From: Flavobacteriia bacterium
GTDB taxonomy: Bacteria > Bacteroidota > Bacteroidia > Flavobacteriales_D > Crocinitomicaceae
DNA: 64,000 nt
Direction of reading: 5' to 3'
NCBI GenBank assembly: GCA_009924735.1
Contig: RFQZ01000006.1
Coordinates: 1-64,000 of the forward strand
Part shown: positions 1 to 8,003 of the stretch, piece by piece
Layout of the letters: every line of letters starts with the position of its first letter
Position numbering within the stretch: position 1 is the stretch's first letter
Program-made: the position numbers and the translations under genes
The notes under the pieces: model-generated
What the model was told of the DNA's origin: nothing
The model's input: the letters and a program-made list of their open reading frames with translations, nothing else
Databases searched by the model: none

Positions 1-92
1 AACCTAGTCAATTAAAATTGTGAATATCAATTGGAGTTCGACATATTTATTTAGTTAGGACTACAAAACTTTAATCATTACATATGATGCTC

Positions 93-232
93 AGGGTTAC
101 CCGTGTTACACCAATTTTGATAGGCGTTACCAGAGTTACGCGAGTTGTCACCCGAGTTACGCGAGTTATTTTGATGGAACTGAGAAGTATGGTACACCAT
201 TCCCTTTGAAAATGAACCCGAGTTACTCGAGT
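93..232. repeat. degenerate GAGTTAC / CCCGAGTTACGCGAGT repeats
   Basis: GAGTTACGCGAGTT occurs twice exactly (133-146 and 154-167, 21 bp apart). A third, one-mismatch copy of the longer unit CCCGAGTTACGCGAGT lies at 217-232 (first full copy 151-166), and looser copies (GGTTACCCGTGTTAC) begin at 93. On the minus strand the 21-bp period would read as a seven-residue NSRNSGD/NSRNSGN repeat. It could be a decayed coding repeat or a simple expanded tract; the sequence does not decide. Confidence 0.55.
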
Positions 233-366
233 AAAATATTGGGATGGAAATTAAGTAGTTATTTAATAAAATAAGTTTTGTTGTTTTGGGAGGCTGTATA
301 AAAACGTCGAACAATCGAAAATTTCATATTGAATACTTCACCGATTCGATTCCTTCAATAATTAAT

Positions 367-408
367 CTTTAATCCCATCATTTTTGAGGCTCAGGTATTG
401 GGATAAAG
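367..408 (-). terminator. possible hairpin downstream of the 433-687 lipoprotein gene
   Basis: CTTTAATCCCA (367-377) pairs with TGGGATAAAG (399-408) with one bulged A. It lies just past the stop codon of the minus-strand lipoprotein gene. There is no good U-run, so its role as an intrinsic terminator is weakly supported. Confidence 0.3.
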
Positions 409-432
409 AACGAATTGTGTTGTTAAACCCGC

Positions 433-687
433 TCACTTTATAAACACCAGTGTATCGTTCCTGATTTCGATGCGTTTATACACGAAATTGTCTATAAAAT
501 ACTGCTTTTCTTCTTCAGTCCAACCTTTCATTATCTCCAAATCACTTTGAATTGCTTTACGTTTTTTATCGGCCTCTAGCCTTTGCTGTTCATTTTCCGA
601 AATACTGTCGGGAATAATGGGTTTAGAAATGGTGCAACTCACAACCATCAATAACAAGCCTCCGGTTATAAATTTAGTTTTTAACAT
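433..687 (-). CDS. small putative lipoprotein
   Basis: The 84-residue product begins with a short lipoprotein signal (MLKTKF, then a hydrophobic run ending in VVSC), giving a probable lipidated Cys at residue 18. The mature part is a charged, probably helical segment (residues about 30-65, rich in E, K and Q) ending in a small beta-prone tail. I recognise no domain. It stands alone: the nearest neighbours are the repeat-bearing edge and a 551-bp gap. The signal peptide makes a real envelope protein likely; its function is unknown. Confidence 0.6.
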   Translation of the reverse strand: MLKTKFITGGLLLMVVSCTISKPIIPDSISENEQQRLEADKKRKAIQSDLEIMKGWTEEEKQYFIDNFVYKRIEIRNDTLVFIK

Positions 688-1238
688 CGTAAAGATTTTA
701 GAATCAAAATTTTCAACGGACAGCCTATTTTAAGTTACAGTGTTTTTTATACTTGTAAGGAATCTATTAATCGGTGCATTTGGATGCATCAACCTTAGCA
801 AAATGCAAAAACATCACCTTATCTCAACTACTTTACTACGCACTATAAAATAGACTGAATCACCTCCAAACCCTCTGCAAATCGGTTCGAAAACCATTCA
901 TTTGTGCCCACTCTGATGCAAGCGCTTTCGTAAGAAGGCGCTTTTTTTTTATGCAATCGAGTTGAACTTGTTCATTGGCGCATACCATTGCTAAAGAGTA
1001 GTACTAAGAGAATGCATTTGACATTAAAATCTTGAGTAAGCTACACCCCCAATCCGGCTCCACCTATATCAAAAATTGACATTAAAATCAAACTTAGCTA
1101 TTTAAAAAGTTTGTTTTAAGCCTAATTATTAAACTTTCAGCTTGGCTTGAATATTGAATAAATAAAATTCTATTTACACATTCAATTTTTTTAACTAATG
1201 AGAAAAGACTTCTTGAAGGACTTAATCTAATACTCTTT
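688..1238. other. 551-bp gap; possible non-coding transcript
   Basis: No convincing ORF lies here; a 101-residue minus-strand frame at 1094-1399 is antisense to the next gene. The gap holds a one-mismatch -7-like box TATACTTG (748-755), a small hairpin TGCAT-TTGG-ATGCA near 778-791, and a strong intrinsic terminator at 920-950 on the plus strand. Immediately before the terminator is a tRNA T-arm-like string (GGTTCGAAAACC, about 886-897) followed by GCCCACT. Together these suggest a short plus-strand RNA, or the remains of a tRNA locus, ending near 950. This is inference. Confidence 0.35.
920..950 (+). terminator. intrinsic terminator without an upstream gene
   Basis: AAGCGCTTT (920-928) pairs with AAGGCGCTT (935-943) through nine base pairs including one G-U, with loop CGTAAG, and is followed by a run of T through 950. 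It is well formed and oriented for a plus-strand transcript, yet no plus-strand gene lies upstream within the window. Confidence 0.7.
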
Positions 1239-1727
1239 ATGTACCAAGTTACCATTAACCGCCTAACCCGAGAAGAAGTAGAAACAAACACTAAACTTCT
1301 CATTGAGTTTGTCGCCCTGTTTACTGCAAAAAACCACCAAGATCTCCTCAAATTGTTCCATCCGAAGGGACGTTTCTTTAACATCCCAGCGCGCGCCACC
1401 TTGGATGGGTATTTCTTTGAAGTGCTTAATACCCGCTATGGCGTATCACAACATTTTTGCATGCACGTGAATCACGGGTTTAGCATGGACCACAAACCCG
1501 GAGAGCATGTAGTAGAATTTCGTTTTATGGATTTTAATCCCTTCACGATGGGTCCGGAGAATGATCCCAATAAAAACCTAACTCGAGCACTTGGAGAACC
1601 TGGAGACGAAGACCTCAAAGAAATGATTTACCGTTTTTCACTCACCTTTAAGGACGGGAAAATCTTCACCCTACGCCACCCAAAACGCTTTACGGCTGAT
1701 CTTGAATATTTTAATCTTTCCAACTAA
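1239..1727 (+). CDS. hypothetical protein, possibly NTF2/SnoaL-like
   Basis: The 162-residue protein has no signal peptide or membrane segment. The N-terminal stretch (roughly residues 15-50: a long helix, then LFHPKGRFFNIPARATLDG) followed by several beta-rich segments (HVVEFRFMDF; MIYRFSLTFKDGKIFTLRH) resembles the small cone-shaped NTF2/SnoaL-like fold, in which a helix leads into a curved sheet. This fold guess rests on pattern only and I see no catalytic motif. It is the first gene of a compact three-gene set with 1735-1923 and 1907-2461, so the three probably share a transcript and perhaps a function that I cannot name. Confidence 0.65.
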   Translation: MYQVTINRLTREEVETNTKLLIEFVALFTAKNHQDLLKLFHPKGRFFNIPARATLDGYFFEVLNTRYGVSQHFCMHVNHGFSMDHKPGEHVVEFRFMDFNPFTMGPENDPNKNLTRALGEPGDEDLKEMIYRFSLTFKDGKIFTLRHPKRFTADLEYFNLSN

Positions 1728-1734
1728 ACAAAAT

Positions 1735-1923
1735 ATGAAAACCATCTCTGTGAATTACAAAAAAATCCTGCTTTCTACCCTTTGTTCGGTTGCGGCGTAT
1801 GGGCTCATCAATGGGCTCTTAATTGCTATGCCGATATGGAAATATTTGGTCATAGAACTCATCCTAACCATTGGATGGAAACTTACTGAACGTGAAATAA
1901 AAAAAGATGAACAAAGAAGCTAA
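1735..1923 (+). CDS. small hypothetical membrane protein
   Basis: From the ATG at 1735 the product has 62 residues, with two hydrophobic stretches (about residues 8-27, ILLSTLCSVAAYGLINGLL, and 30-46, IWKYLVIELILTIGW) and a charged C-terminus (REIKKDEQRS). It is most simply a two-pass inner-membrane protein. An upstream in-frame start at 1702 would lie inside the preceding gene, and the ATG 7 bp after that gene's stop is preferred. It overlaps the next gene by 17 bp, suggesting translational coupling. No known family is recognised. Confidence 0.55.
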   Translation: MKTISVNYKKILLSTLCSVAAYGLINGLLIAMPIWKYLVIELILTIGWKLTEREIKKDEQRS

Positions 1924-2461
1924 GATTAAAAAAGCATCAGTGGGTGAATTTTCCAAAAGTTTACGATTTTTATATCCCCTATTGGGAATTCACAGTGAGC
2001 ATTTCAAACCCCTGAAGGTCTATGTTGGCGTTCAGGATTGGATTGATCCAAAAGAAAGATGCTTGGTCTGTGTTTTTGACACAAGCAAGGCGGATTTTGC
2101 ATATTTTGAAACAGCACAACTGTTTTTTCACGAGGCCTTCAGGGAAGTTCGTACCATCAACGCGCACAAAAGCATCTACCTTTTTAACTTTCCTTACCCA
2201 CACGTATGGGATTATTTTTTGAAAGGAAAATACAGCCGATTCGGCCTCAAATATAAATCATACATTCTAAGGACCTGTATCAAAGAAAAATGGCATGTCG
2301 AAAACATGCGCAGCTTTCTATTCCCTTCTGAATATTTTGAACGCTATGCCCATCTTTTGAATGTTCCGGTTGAATTGCTACATGAAGTTGGCGAATTGTG
2401 CAGCCATCCCGATATGAACCAAGAAAACATGCCACCACTTAACCAAGTTTCCAAGCCATGA
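1907..2461 (+). CDS. hypothetical protein
   Basis: The 184-residue protein is apparently soluble, with no signal sequence. It has aromatic-rich segments (FLYPLLGIHSEHF; YLFNFPYPHVWDYFLKGKYSRFG), and both ends are polar. I see no nucleotide-binding or catalytic motif and recognise no family. Its start overlaps the preceding small membrane-protein gene by 17 bp, so it is the third member of the 1239-2461 operon. Base use is like that of its neighbours, giving no sign of recent transfer. Confidence 0.6.
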   Translation: MNKEAKIKKASVGEFSKSLRFLYPLLGIHSEHFKPLKVYVGVQDWIDPKERCLVCVFDTSKADFAYFETAQLFFHEAFREVRTINAHKSIYLFNFPYPHVWDYFLKGKYSRFGLKYKSYILRTCIKEKWHVENMRSFLFPSEYFERYAHLLNVPVELLHEVGELCSHPDMNQENMPPLNQVSKP

Positions 2462-2530
2462 AATTATTTATTCTATTAATTATTTCCTTGCAATAATGTC
2501 ATTTCACGATAAAATAATAACCTTTGGTAA

Positions 2531-3664
2531 ATGATTCAAGCGCTTAAACAATTCAAAGAAGAAAGTCCTGAAGAATTTCAGGAATACAAACAGAATAAAC
2601 ATGCTACATTTATGAAGCGCTTTTTAGTTACGGGTGGAACAGGTTTTTTAGGTGGGATACTGATTGGCGAATTGATTGGTCAAGGACATTTTGTAATTGT
2701 TTTGGCCAGAAGTGAGCGCAAATCAAAACAACTTTTATCAAAATTCAATTCCGAAGAAAGGAAAAGGATCACCGTGATTAAAGGTGATATTACGCTGAAA
2801 GATTTGGGACAATCTCATGATTTAATTCAGGAGAATAAGGGTGAAATTGATACCGTGTATCATTTAGCCGCGATGGTTAAATTCAATGAGGAATTGAAAG
2901 AAGAATTGTTGAAGGTAAATGTTGATGGGACAAAAAATACGCTTCAATTGGCAGAGAAACTGGGTGTAAAGCACTTTATTCAAGTAAGTACCGCATATAC
3001 CTTAGGAAAAGAAATGAAAGGCGAAGAAAAGCTTTACAGTGAAAATCAAGATTTCCACAATCCCTATGAACTTTCTAAGGTGCTTGCCGAACAAGCGGCG
3101 ATGACCTATACGTCTGTCATGAATGTCAACATTGTGAGACCTTCAATCATTGTTGGAGATTCCAAAACAGGGCAAGCGGATTCAAATTTTGCAATTTATG
3201 GTTTCCTACGAGCGCTTTCTGTATTTAAAAACCGCACCCTACACGATGGATTTTCAGATGACTCGTTCAGAATAATAGCATCGGCCGAAGGCACAGCAAA
3301 CCTGGTTCCCATTGATTATGTGGTTAGCGTATTGCTAGCCGTTCATGCATTTGGAGAAAATGGCCAGATTTTTCATGTGATTAATGCCAATTCCCACACG
3401 AATCAACACATATTAAATCGAATTAAGTTTTTCATGCAATATGACCTCTTAACCATTAGCACCGATCCTTATATCGGCTTGGATGATTTAAGCAGTAAAG
3501 AGCGTGTACTTAACGATTTGCTTTGGATCTATAAACCCTATCTTGCAACGGATAAGACATTTGATGACCGTCAAACGCAAGCCCTCTTACAAAAGAGCAA
3601 TCAATTGCCATTAAACATGAATCATGAAATGCTCGATTTGATTTTATCCAGCGGCTTGAGTTAA
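2531..3664 (+). CDS. extended SDR / NAD-dependent epimerase-dehydratase-like protein
   Basis: A Rossmann fold begins at residue 29 with the dinucleotide motif TGGTGFLGG (34-42). The SDR catalytic pair follows as Y180-x-x-x-K184 (PYELSK), with a candidate catalytic Ser near 154 (QVSTAYT). This is the extended SDR layout (NAD-dependent epimerase/dehydratase or male-sterility/thioester-reductase-like). The substrate cannot be read from the sequence; the C-terminal 150 residues would carry specificity. A second ATG at 2612, directly before the Rossmann fold (MKRFLVTGG), is a credible alternative start, because a near-consensus -7 box (AACCTTTG, 2519-2526) lies only 4 nt before the first ATG. The gene converges on the minus-strand T9SS gene with a 4-bp gap. 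Confidence 0.8.
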   Translation: MIQALKQFKEESPEEFQEYKQNKHATFMKRFLVTGGTGFLGGILIGELIGQGHFVIVLARSERKSKQLLSKFNSEERKRITVIKGDITLKDLGQSHDLIQENKGEIDTVYHLAAMVKFNEELKEELLKVNVDGTKNTLQLAEKLGVKHFIQVSTAYTLGKEMKGEEKLYSENQDFHNPYELSKVLAEQAAMTYTSVMNVNIVRPSIIVGDSKTGQADSNFAIYGFLRALSVFKNRTLHDGFSDDSFRIIASAEGTANLVPIDYVVSVLLAVHAFGENGQIFHVINANSHTNQHILNRIKFFMQYDLLTISTDPYIGLDDLSSKERVLNDLLWIYKPYLATDKTFDDRQTQALLQKSNQLPLNMNHEMLDLILSSGLS

Positions 3665-3668
3665 TATC

Positions 3669-4814
3669 TTAAGGCTTCACAAAGCGAACCACCCCGCGCG
3701 ATCCATTGGTGAAACTGTAATGCAAAAGATAAATTCCTGATTCCCATTTGGACACCTCAAATTTCATGGTTGATTGACTTGAAATTTCATTTTGATACAT
3801 TACGCTTCCGTTGATTGCGTAAACTGTAAACTCCCCATTTTGAAGTGAAGAAAAATCCATGTTTGCACAACCGTCTTTGATGCAAATACTTGGTACATAT
3901 TGCGCTTCTTCAATCCCCAACTGTGCGGAATAAAACTGATCGATGGCCAGTAAGGTATTGTAATTTGTATTTTTTACTGGACAATAGACTTGCAGTGAAG
4001 CTGTATAGGCTGCAACCAATGGAGGGTTAACAAGGTAGGGTACTGAATACGTTGCCAATACGGTTGGCGGTACCAATGTGTCTACCACTTGCCACGTTAA
4101 TGTAATGGTATCCATCAATGCAGGACCTCCACCTTGCGTGTAATTAGAAGCGATGATGTAGGCTCCTCCTACCGCGTTGTAATCCAAACTGCAATCCAAT
4201 ACCGCCTGTGTTCCTAAAGAGTCTATTACATTGGGGATGTTGTTGTTGTTTATGATCAATACCGTATCATTTCCAGGATTTATTGATGCAATCACATTGA
4301 AGCTATCACAAGACATACAACCACTTGCGTCTGTAACACAACACGAATACATTCCCACAGGAACATTGGTTAGGACAGAGGCCATACTTCCATTACTCCA
4401 TTGATAAATATAGGGAGCTGAACCTCCAATTGCAGATACCGTAACGGTACCATCCATGGAAGTGGGCGTGCTTGCTTGTGTCCCACTCAACATAACTTGA
4501 AACCCGTTACAAGGATTCCCTGAAATGATGAAAGTTGCATAAACAGAATCGATTGGGGTGTAATAAAAAACGGAATAATTTCCACTGCAAAGATTGGTAA
4601 TGGAGGTTGTTCCTTGTTGGTAAACCGCGCCATTCATGTACCAAACAACCGTATTTAAGATGACATTATTAGGATTGTTGATGGTAGCTGAACCGTCACA
4701 CGCATTTGGACTTGTCGCATCCACTACGGTGATTGGATTGACAAACTGAGCTGAAATCGAATTCGAAATCAAAAGAAACAAAACGGCGAAAATCGAGAGT
4801 ACTATATTTTTCAT
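3669..4814 (-). CDS. secreted T9SS cargo protein with SprB-like repeat
   Basis: The 381-residue protein starts with a clear signal peptide (MKNIVLSIFAVLFLL...ISAQ). The central part contains a segment typical of SprB-type repeats (PYIYQWSNGS...VTDASGC), which are beta-rich repeats of surface adhesins and gliding proteins. The last 70 residues (FTVYAINGSVMYQ...GIYLLHYSFTNG...VVRFVKP) have the form of a type A T9SS C-terminal sorting domain, which directs crossing of the outer membrane and is cleaved at the surface. The gene follows rimO with 24 bp between them on the same strand. The role at the surface is not known. Confidence 0.8.
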   Translation of the reverse strand: MKNIVLSIFAVLFLLISNSISAQFVNPITVVDATSPNACDGSATINNPNNVILNTVVWYMNGAVYQQGTTSITNLCSGNYSVFYYTPIDSVYATFIISGNPCNGFQVMLSGTQASTPTSMDGTVTVSAIGGSAPYIYQWSNGSMASVLTNVPVGMYSCCVTDASGCMSCDSFNVIASINPGNDTVLIINNNNIPNVIDSLGTQAVLDCSLDYNAVGGAYIIASNYTQGGGPALMDTITLTWQVVDTLVPPTVLATYSVPYLVNPPLVAAYTASLQVYCPVKNTNYNTLLAIDQFYSAQLGIEEAQYVPSICIKDGCANMDFSSLQNGEFTVYAINGSVMYQNEISSQSTMKFEVSKWESGIYLLHYSFTNGSRGVVRFVKP

Positions 4815-4838
4815 ATTTTTTTTGACTAAGTTAAGACA

Positions 4839-6152
4839 TTAAAGAACTACTTTTCCAATTAGGTCATAGAAATCTGCCTGCGTGACCTCCACGTTGGAAT
4901 AGGCTCCAAGAGGAATGTAAAGGTCAGGTTCCTTTTTCACCCGAACTTCATTGTCCACCTCAGGAGAATCAAATTCTGTTCGTCCGATGAAATAATCCCC
5001 TTCAACTTTGTCAAACAAAGTTTTGAAGACCTTTCCTACTTTTTCTTGGTTCTTACGGAAACTGATACCGGATTGTAAGTCCATAATTTGATCCGCCCGG
5101 CTTCTTTTTAATTCCGACGGAACATCATCCTCCATCGAGAAAGCATGTGTATTGTCTTCGTGGGAATAGGTAAAAATCCCTAAGCGTTCAAACTCATTTT
5201 TGGCGACAAAATCTTTCATTTGCTCAAAATCGTCTTCTGTTTCACCGGGGAAACCAGAAATCAAGGTGGTGCGCAAAGCAATTCCAGGAACTTTTGCTCG
5301 GATTTCACGAATTAAATCTTCTGTTTTTTCACGGGTAATCCCCCTACGCATCGCCTTTAGCATGTTCGTAGATCCATGTTGCAAAGGAATGTCGAGGTAA
5401 TTACAAATGTTTTCCCTTTCACGCATAACATCGAGCACATCCATTGGGAATCCCGCAGGATAAGCATAATGCAAACGAATCCATTCGATGCCATTTACAT
5501 CCGACAAGCGTTGAAGCAATTCAGCAAGGTTTCTTTTTTTATAGATATCCAACCCATAATAGGTTAAGTCCTGTGCAATGAGAAGCAACTCTTTCACACC
5601 CTTAGCAGCAAGGTCTTTTGAATGTTTTTCAAGCATTTCCATTGGCGTTGAAACATGTTTCCCCCTCATCAATGGGATCGCACAAAAAGAACAAGGACGG
5701 TCGCAACCTTCCGCGATTTTGAAATAGGCATAGTGATTTGGGGTTGTCAACAAGCGTTCTCCTACCAACTCATGCTTATAATCTGCTTTTAACGTTTTTA
5801 GAAGTTTGGGTAATTCACGGGTACCAAAATACGCATCTACCTCTGGTATTTCAGATGAGAGGTCCGTTTTATAGCGCTCAGAAAGGCAACCTGTCACATA
5901 CACTTTATCGACCCAACCTTTTTTCTTGGCATCAACATACTGAAGAATGGTGTCAATCGATTCTTGCTTTGCATTCTCGATAAATCCACACGTATTAATG
6001 ATTACAATTTCAGAATCGGAATTCGATTCATGTTCTACATCAAAAGCATTTGCTTTGAGTTGTGCCATCATTACTTCAGAATCAAAAGTATTCTTTGAGC
6101 AACCCAATGTTACTACATTGACCTTGTTTTTTCGTGTGGTTTTCGTTTTCAT
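4839..6152 (-). CDS. rimO: ribosomal protein S12 methylthiotransferase RimO
   Basis: This radical-SAM enzyme adds a methylthio group to a conserved Asp of ribosomal protein S12. From the ATG at 6152 the protein has 437 residues, the usual family length. The N-terminal UPF0004 domain has C18 (LGCSKN), C55 (NTCGF) and C89 (VTGC) for the auxiliary Fe-S cluster. The radical-SAM motif is C150-DRP-C154-SF-C157, and a C-terminal TRAM domain follows. RimO rather than MiaB is indicated by TLGCSKNTFDSEVM and GCDRPCSFCAIP. An in-frame start at 6275 is rejected because a TAACTTTG promoter box (6168-6175) lies downstream of it. Confidence 0.95.
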   Translation of the reverse strand: MKTKTTRKNKVNVVTLGCSKNTFDSEVMMAQLKANAFDVEHESNSDSEIVIINTCGFIENAKQESIDTILQYVDAKKKGWVDKVYVTGCLSERYKTDLSSEIPEVDAYFGTRELPKLLKTLKADYKHELVGERLLTTPNHYAYFKIAEGCDRPCSFCAIPLMRGKHVSTPMEMLEKHSKDLAAKGVKELLLIAQDLTYYGLDIYKKRNLAELLQRLSDVNGIEWIRLHYAYPAGFPMDVLDVMRERENICNYLDIPLQHGSTNMLKAMRRGITREKTEDLIREIRAKVPGIALRTTLISGFPGETEDDFEQMKDFVAKNEFERLGIFTYSHEDNTHAFSMEDDVPSELKRSRADQIMDLQSGISFRKNQEKVGKVFKTLFDKVEGDYFIGRTEFDSPEVDNEVRVKKEPDLYIPLGAYSNVEVTQADFYDLIGKVVL

Positions 6153-6167
6153 GTATCGCTTTGGGTA

Positions 6168-6175
6168 CAAAGTTA
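6168..6175 (-). promoter_or_regulatory. TAACTTTG -7 element of rimO
   Basis: The minus strand reads TAACTTTG, an exact match to the Bacteroidota -7 box TAnnTTTG, 15 nt before the rimO ATG at 6152. It supports that start codon over the upstream alternative. No strong -33 TTG is obvious. Confidence 0.55.
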
Positions 6176-6213
6176 AGTTTTCCGAATCGAAAAACATTTT
6201 TTGAGTTTTTATA

Positions 6214-6609
6214 ATGACTAAATTTGGCGACTTAATAAAGGATATGACCATCAACGAATTATTTAGGTCCTTCACGGATGCAAACTTTCAGTACAACCGA
6301 TTCATTAAAACAAATTGTTACGACTCAGAATCTTTGCAAAAATTCGATACCCTTTTTGAGTCCATTCGCGTCCAAGTAATCCAAATGGATTTAAGTGAAA
6401 GCATCAATGAGGAATTGCAATCCATGGGAAGAATCGATATAGCATTCACCCCAGAAATTTCTTTGATCCGCAAAATTTTTGGTTTCATTACGTTTGGCAT
6501 TTCCAAGAAGATCTACATCAAAAAGCAAATAAGATATTACTTCCTTTCTTCGATCCACGCTCGGCACATTATGATTCATACTGTACAAATTCACTTAAGT
6601 CAGGAGTAA
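6214..6609 (+). CDS. hypothetical protein
   Basis: The 131-residue product has no signal peptide. Residues 1-80 are charged and helical, followed by a short hydrophobic stretch (LIRKIFGFITFGISKKIYIKK, about residues 84-104) that could be a membrane-associated helix or a protein core. I recognise no family. It is divergent from rimO, with 61 bp between the start codons, and converges on the DUF4143 ATPase gene with a 17-bp gap. Minus-strand frames within it are shorter shadows. It is probably real given its length and position between two well-supported genes. Confidence 0.5.
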   Translation: MTKFGDLIKDMTINELFRSFTDANFQYNRFIKTNCYDSESLQKFDTLFESIRVQVIQMDLSESINEELQSMGRIDIAFTPEISLIRKIFGFITFGISKKIYIKKQIRYYFLSSIHARHIMIHTVQIHLSQE

Positions 6610-6626
6610 TACACCTCGTAACCCGT

Positions 6627-7760
6627 CTACTCCGCCAAAGGAAGGAGGAAATCTTGCACATTCAAAGGGGTGATCACCCGAAACGAAGCCTCTGGGTATG
6701 CGTTCCCAAATGTTTTGGTCAGCTTAACTTTTTTCGTTGGATTCCATTTAAATTCATAGGCATGGAGATTGCCTCCAAATTCTTCAATCAAGTCAATTTC
6801 CTGTTGATTCACAGTGCGCCAAAAGAATGAATTTTTATTCAATTGATGGTAGGCGTTAAACTTAACCCGCTCAGATACAAGGAAGTTCTCCCAAAGAAAA
6901 CCAACATCATTCCGAAGTGCAACGGGACTAAAATTGTTTAAAATGGCATTGCGGACTCCATTGTCATAGAAATAAATTTTTCGACTGTTTTTCAACTCAT
7001 TTCTTAGGTTACGACTAAAGGAGGGCAAGCGAAAAATAACGAAAGCTTGTTCAAGTAAATTGACATATTTCTCAACTGTTTTCGAATCCAATCCACAAAT
7101 ATTTCCCAATTCATTGAAGGATACTTGCGAACCCATTTGATGAGCCAATGCTTGTAACAACCGGACCAACTTATCAGATTTGTGAATGCGCTCCCAATGC
7201 AAAACATCTTTATAAAGATAACTGTGACTGATTAATTTCAAACGCTCCTCCTCTTCACCAGGATTCGTTACGATTTCTGGGTAATACCCATAAACCATGC
7301 GATGGGCCAACAGCCGATTTTCCGCCAATAAACCGTGATGTTCAACCATCTCTTGATACGACAACGGGAACAAATTATACTCCCATTTTCTTCCCGTTAG
7401 CGGTTCATTGATTCGATTTGCCAATTCAAACGAAGAACTTCCCGTGGCAATCACTTGAACTTCGGGTAAATTATCCGTAATTATCTTGAGTTTGAGCCCA
7501 ATGTTTTCAACACGTTGTGCCTCATCAATGATGAGAATTTTTTTATCTCCCAACATTGCCTTGATTCCACCAGATGTAAACTCAGACAGAATTTGTTGAA
7601 TGTCCAATTCATCCGCATTCATCCAATGTATTTCTTCATGGGTGAAAGAAAGTTCTTTAATTATCGTAGTTTTTCCCACTTGCCTAGGACCAAGGATAAT
7701 GATTGCTTTTTGACGGAATAATTTCTGTCGAATACGGGTTGAAAGCAGACGCGAAATCAT
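6627..7760 (-). CDS. AAA ATPase with C-terminal DUF4143 domain
   Basis: The 377-residue protein has Walker A GPRQVGKT (24-31), Walker B ILIIDE (75-80) and a sensor-like ATGSSSFEL (105-113), then a winged-helix-like linker and a C-terminal DUF4143 region. In that region E321-x-D323 and E336-x-K338 fit a PD-(D/E)xK nuclease-like pattern. Proteins of this type are common, often multicopy and sporadically distributed in Bacteroidota; their cellular role is unsettled. A tandem AT-rich repeat directly upstream (7779-7839) looks like an operator or promoter duplication. A solitary gene with its own control sites fits the family's mobile, accessory character. Confidence 0.85.
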   Translation of the reverse strand: MISRLLSTRIRQKLFRQKAIIILGPRQVGKTTIIKELSFTHEEIHWMNADELDIQQILSEFTSGGIKAMLGDKKILIIDEAQRVENIGLKLKIITDNLPEVQVIATGSSSFELANRINEPLTGRKWEYNLFPLSYQEMVEHHGLLAENRLLAHRMVYGYYPEIVTNPGEEEERLKLISHSYLYKDVLHWERIHKSDKLVRLLQALAHQMGSQVSFNELGNICGLDSKTVEKYVNLLEQAFVIFRLPSFSRNLRNELKNSRKIYFYDNGVRNAILNNFSPVALRNDVGFLWENFLVSERVKFNAYHQLNKNSFFWRTVNQQEIDLIEEFGGNLHAYEFKWNPTKKVKLTKTFGNAYPEASFRVITPLNVQDFLLPLAE

Positions 7761-7778
7761 TAAAAAATGTATTTATTT

Positions 7779-7839
7779 GGATTATTTTCCAAATATATAT
7801 GTATTTTTTCGGATTATATTCCAAAAATATATACTTTTT
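7779..7839 (-). promoter_or_regulatory. tandem operator-like repeat upstream of the DUF4143 ATPase gene
   Basis: Two copies of a roughly 29-bp AT-rich unit start at 7779 and 7811, 32 bp apart (about three helical turns). Each begins GGATTAT(T/A)TTCCAAA on the plus strand, and each contains an imperfect GGA...TCC dyad. They sit 19-79 bp before the ATPase start codon. Spacing and dyad symmetry suggest a repressor binding two faces of the same helix side. This is inference from the sequence alone. Confidence 0.5.
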
Positions 7840-7982
7840 GAGATTAAATGCATGGCACGATTATGGCAAAACGGTGAAAAATCAGGTAAGATCAATGGCG
7901 CTGAATAGACTAAGTGCTGAACCCACCGCGACCCATTGTTGAAAAAAAACAAATTCCAAAACCAGGATTGGGACGGAAAAAT

Positions 7983-7990
7983 TATCTTTG
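7983..7990 (+). promoter_or_regulatory. TATCTTTG -7 element of the GH3 gene
   Basis: This is an exact TAnnTTTG match 13 nt before the ATG at 8004, predicting a 5' leader of only a few nucleotides. Confidence 0.5.
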
Positions 7991-8003
7991 ATAAAAAAAG
8001 CAA

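Larger units (their letters stand above)
1..432. other. AT-rich left edge without a convincing gene
   Basis: I see no gene here that I would defend. The only open frame of note (minus strand, about 78-314) encodes a 78-residue low-complexity peptide with no signal peptide or domain, and its C-terminal half is simply the translation of the GAGTTAC repeats. The segment contains those repeats and an imperfect hairpin at 367-408. It may be the far end of an intergenic region belonging to a gene left of the window. Confidence 0.5.

Noticed and set aside
93-232. possible CRISPR-like array at the left edge
   Set aside because: Units are too short and close, with no unique spacers of 25-40 bp and no cas genes.
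78-314. 78-residue minus-strand ORF with NSRNSG repeats
   Set aside because: No signal peptide or domain; its C-terminal half is the translation of the DNA repeats; start context unconvincing.
1094-1399. 101-residue minus-strand ORF
   Set aside because: Antisense to the start of the 1239-1727 gene and low in protein-like composition.
6152-6275. 41-residue N-terminal extension of RimO
   Set aside because: Upstream of the TAACTTTG promoter box and absent from typical RimO length.
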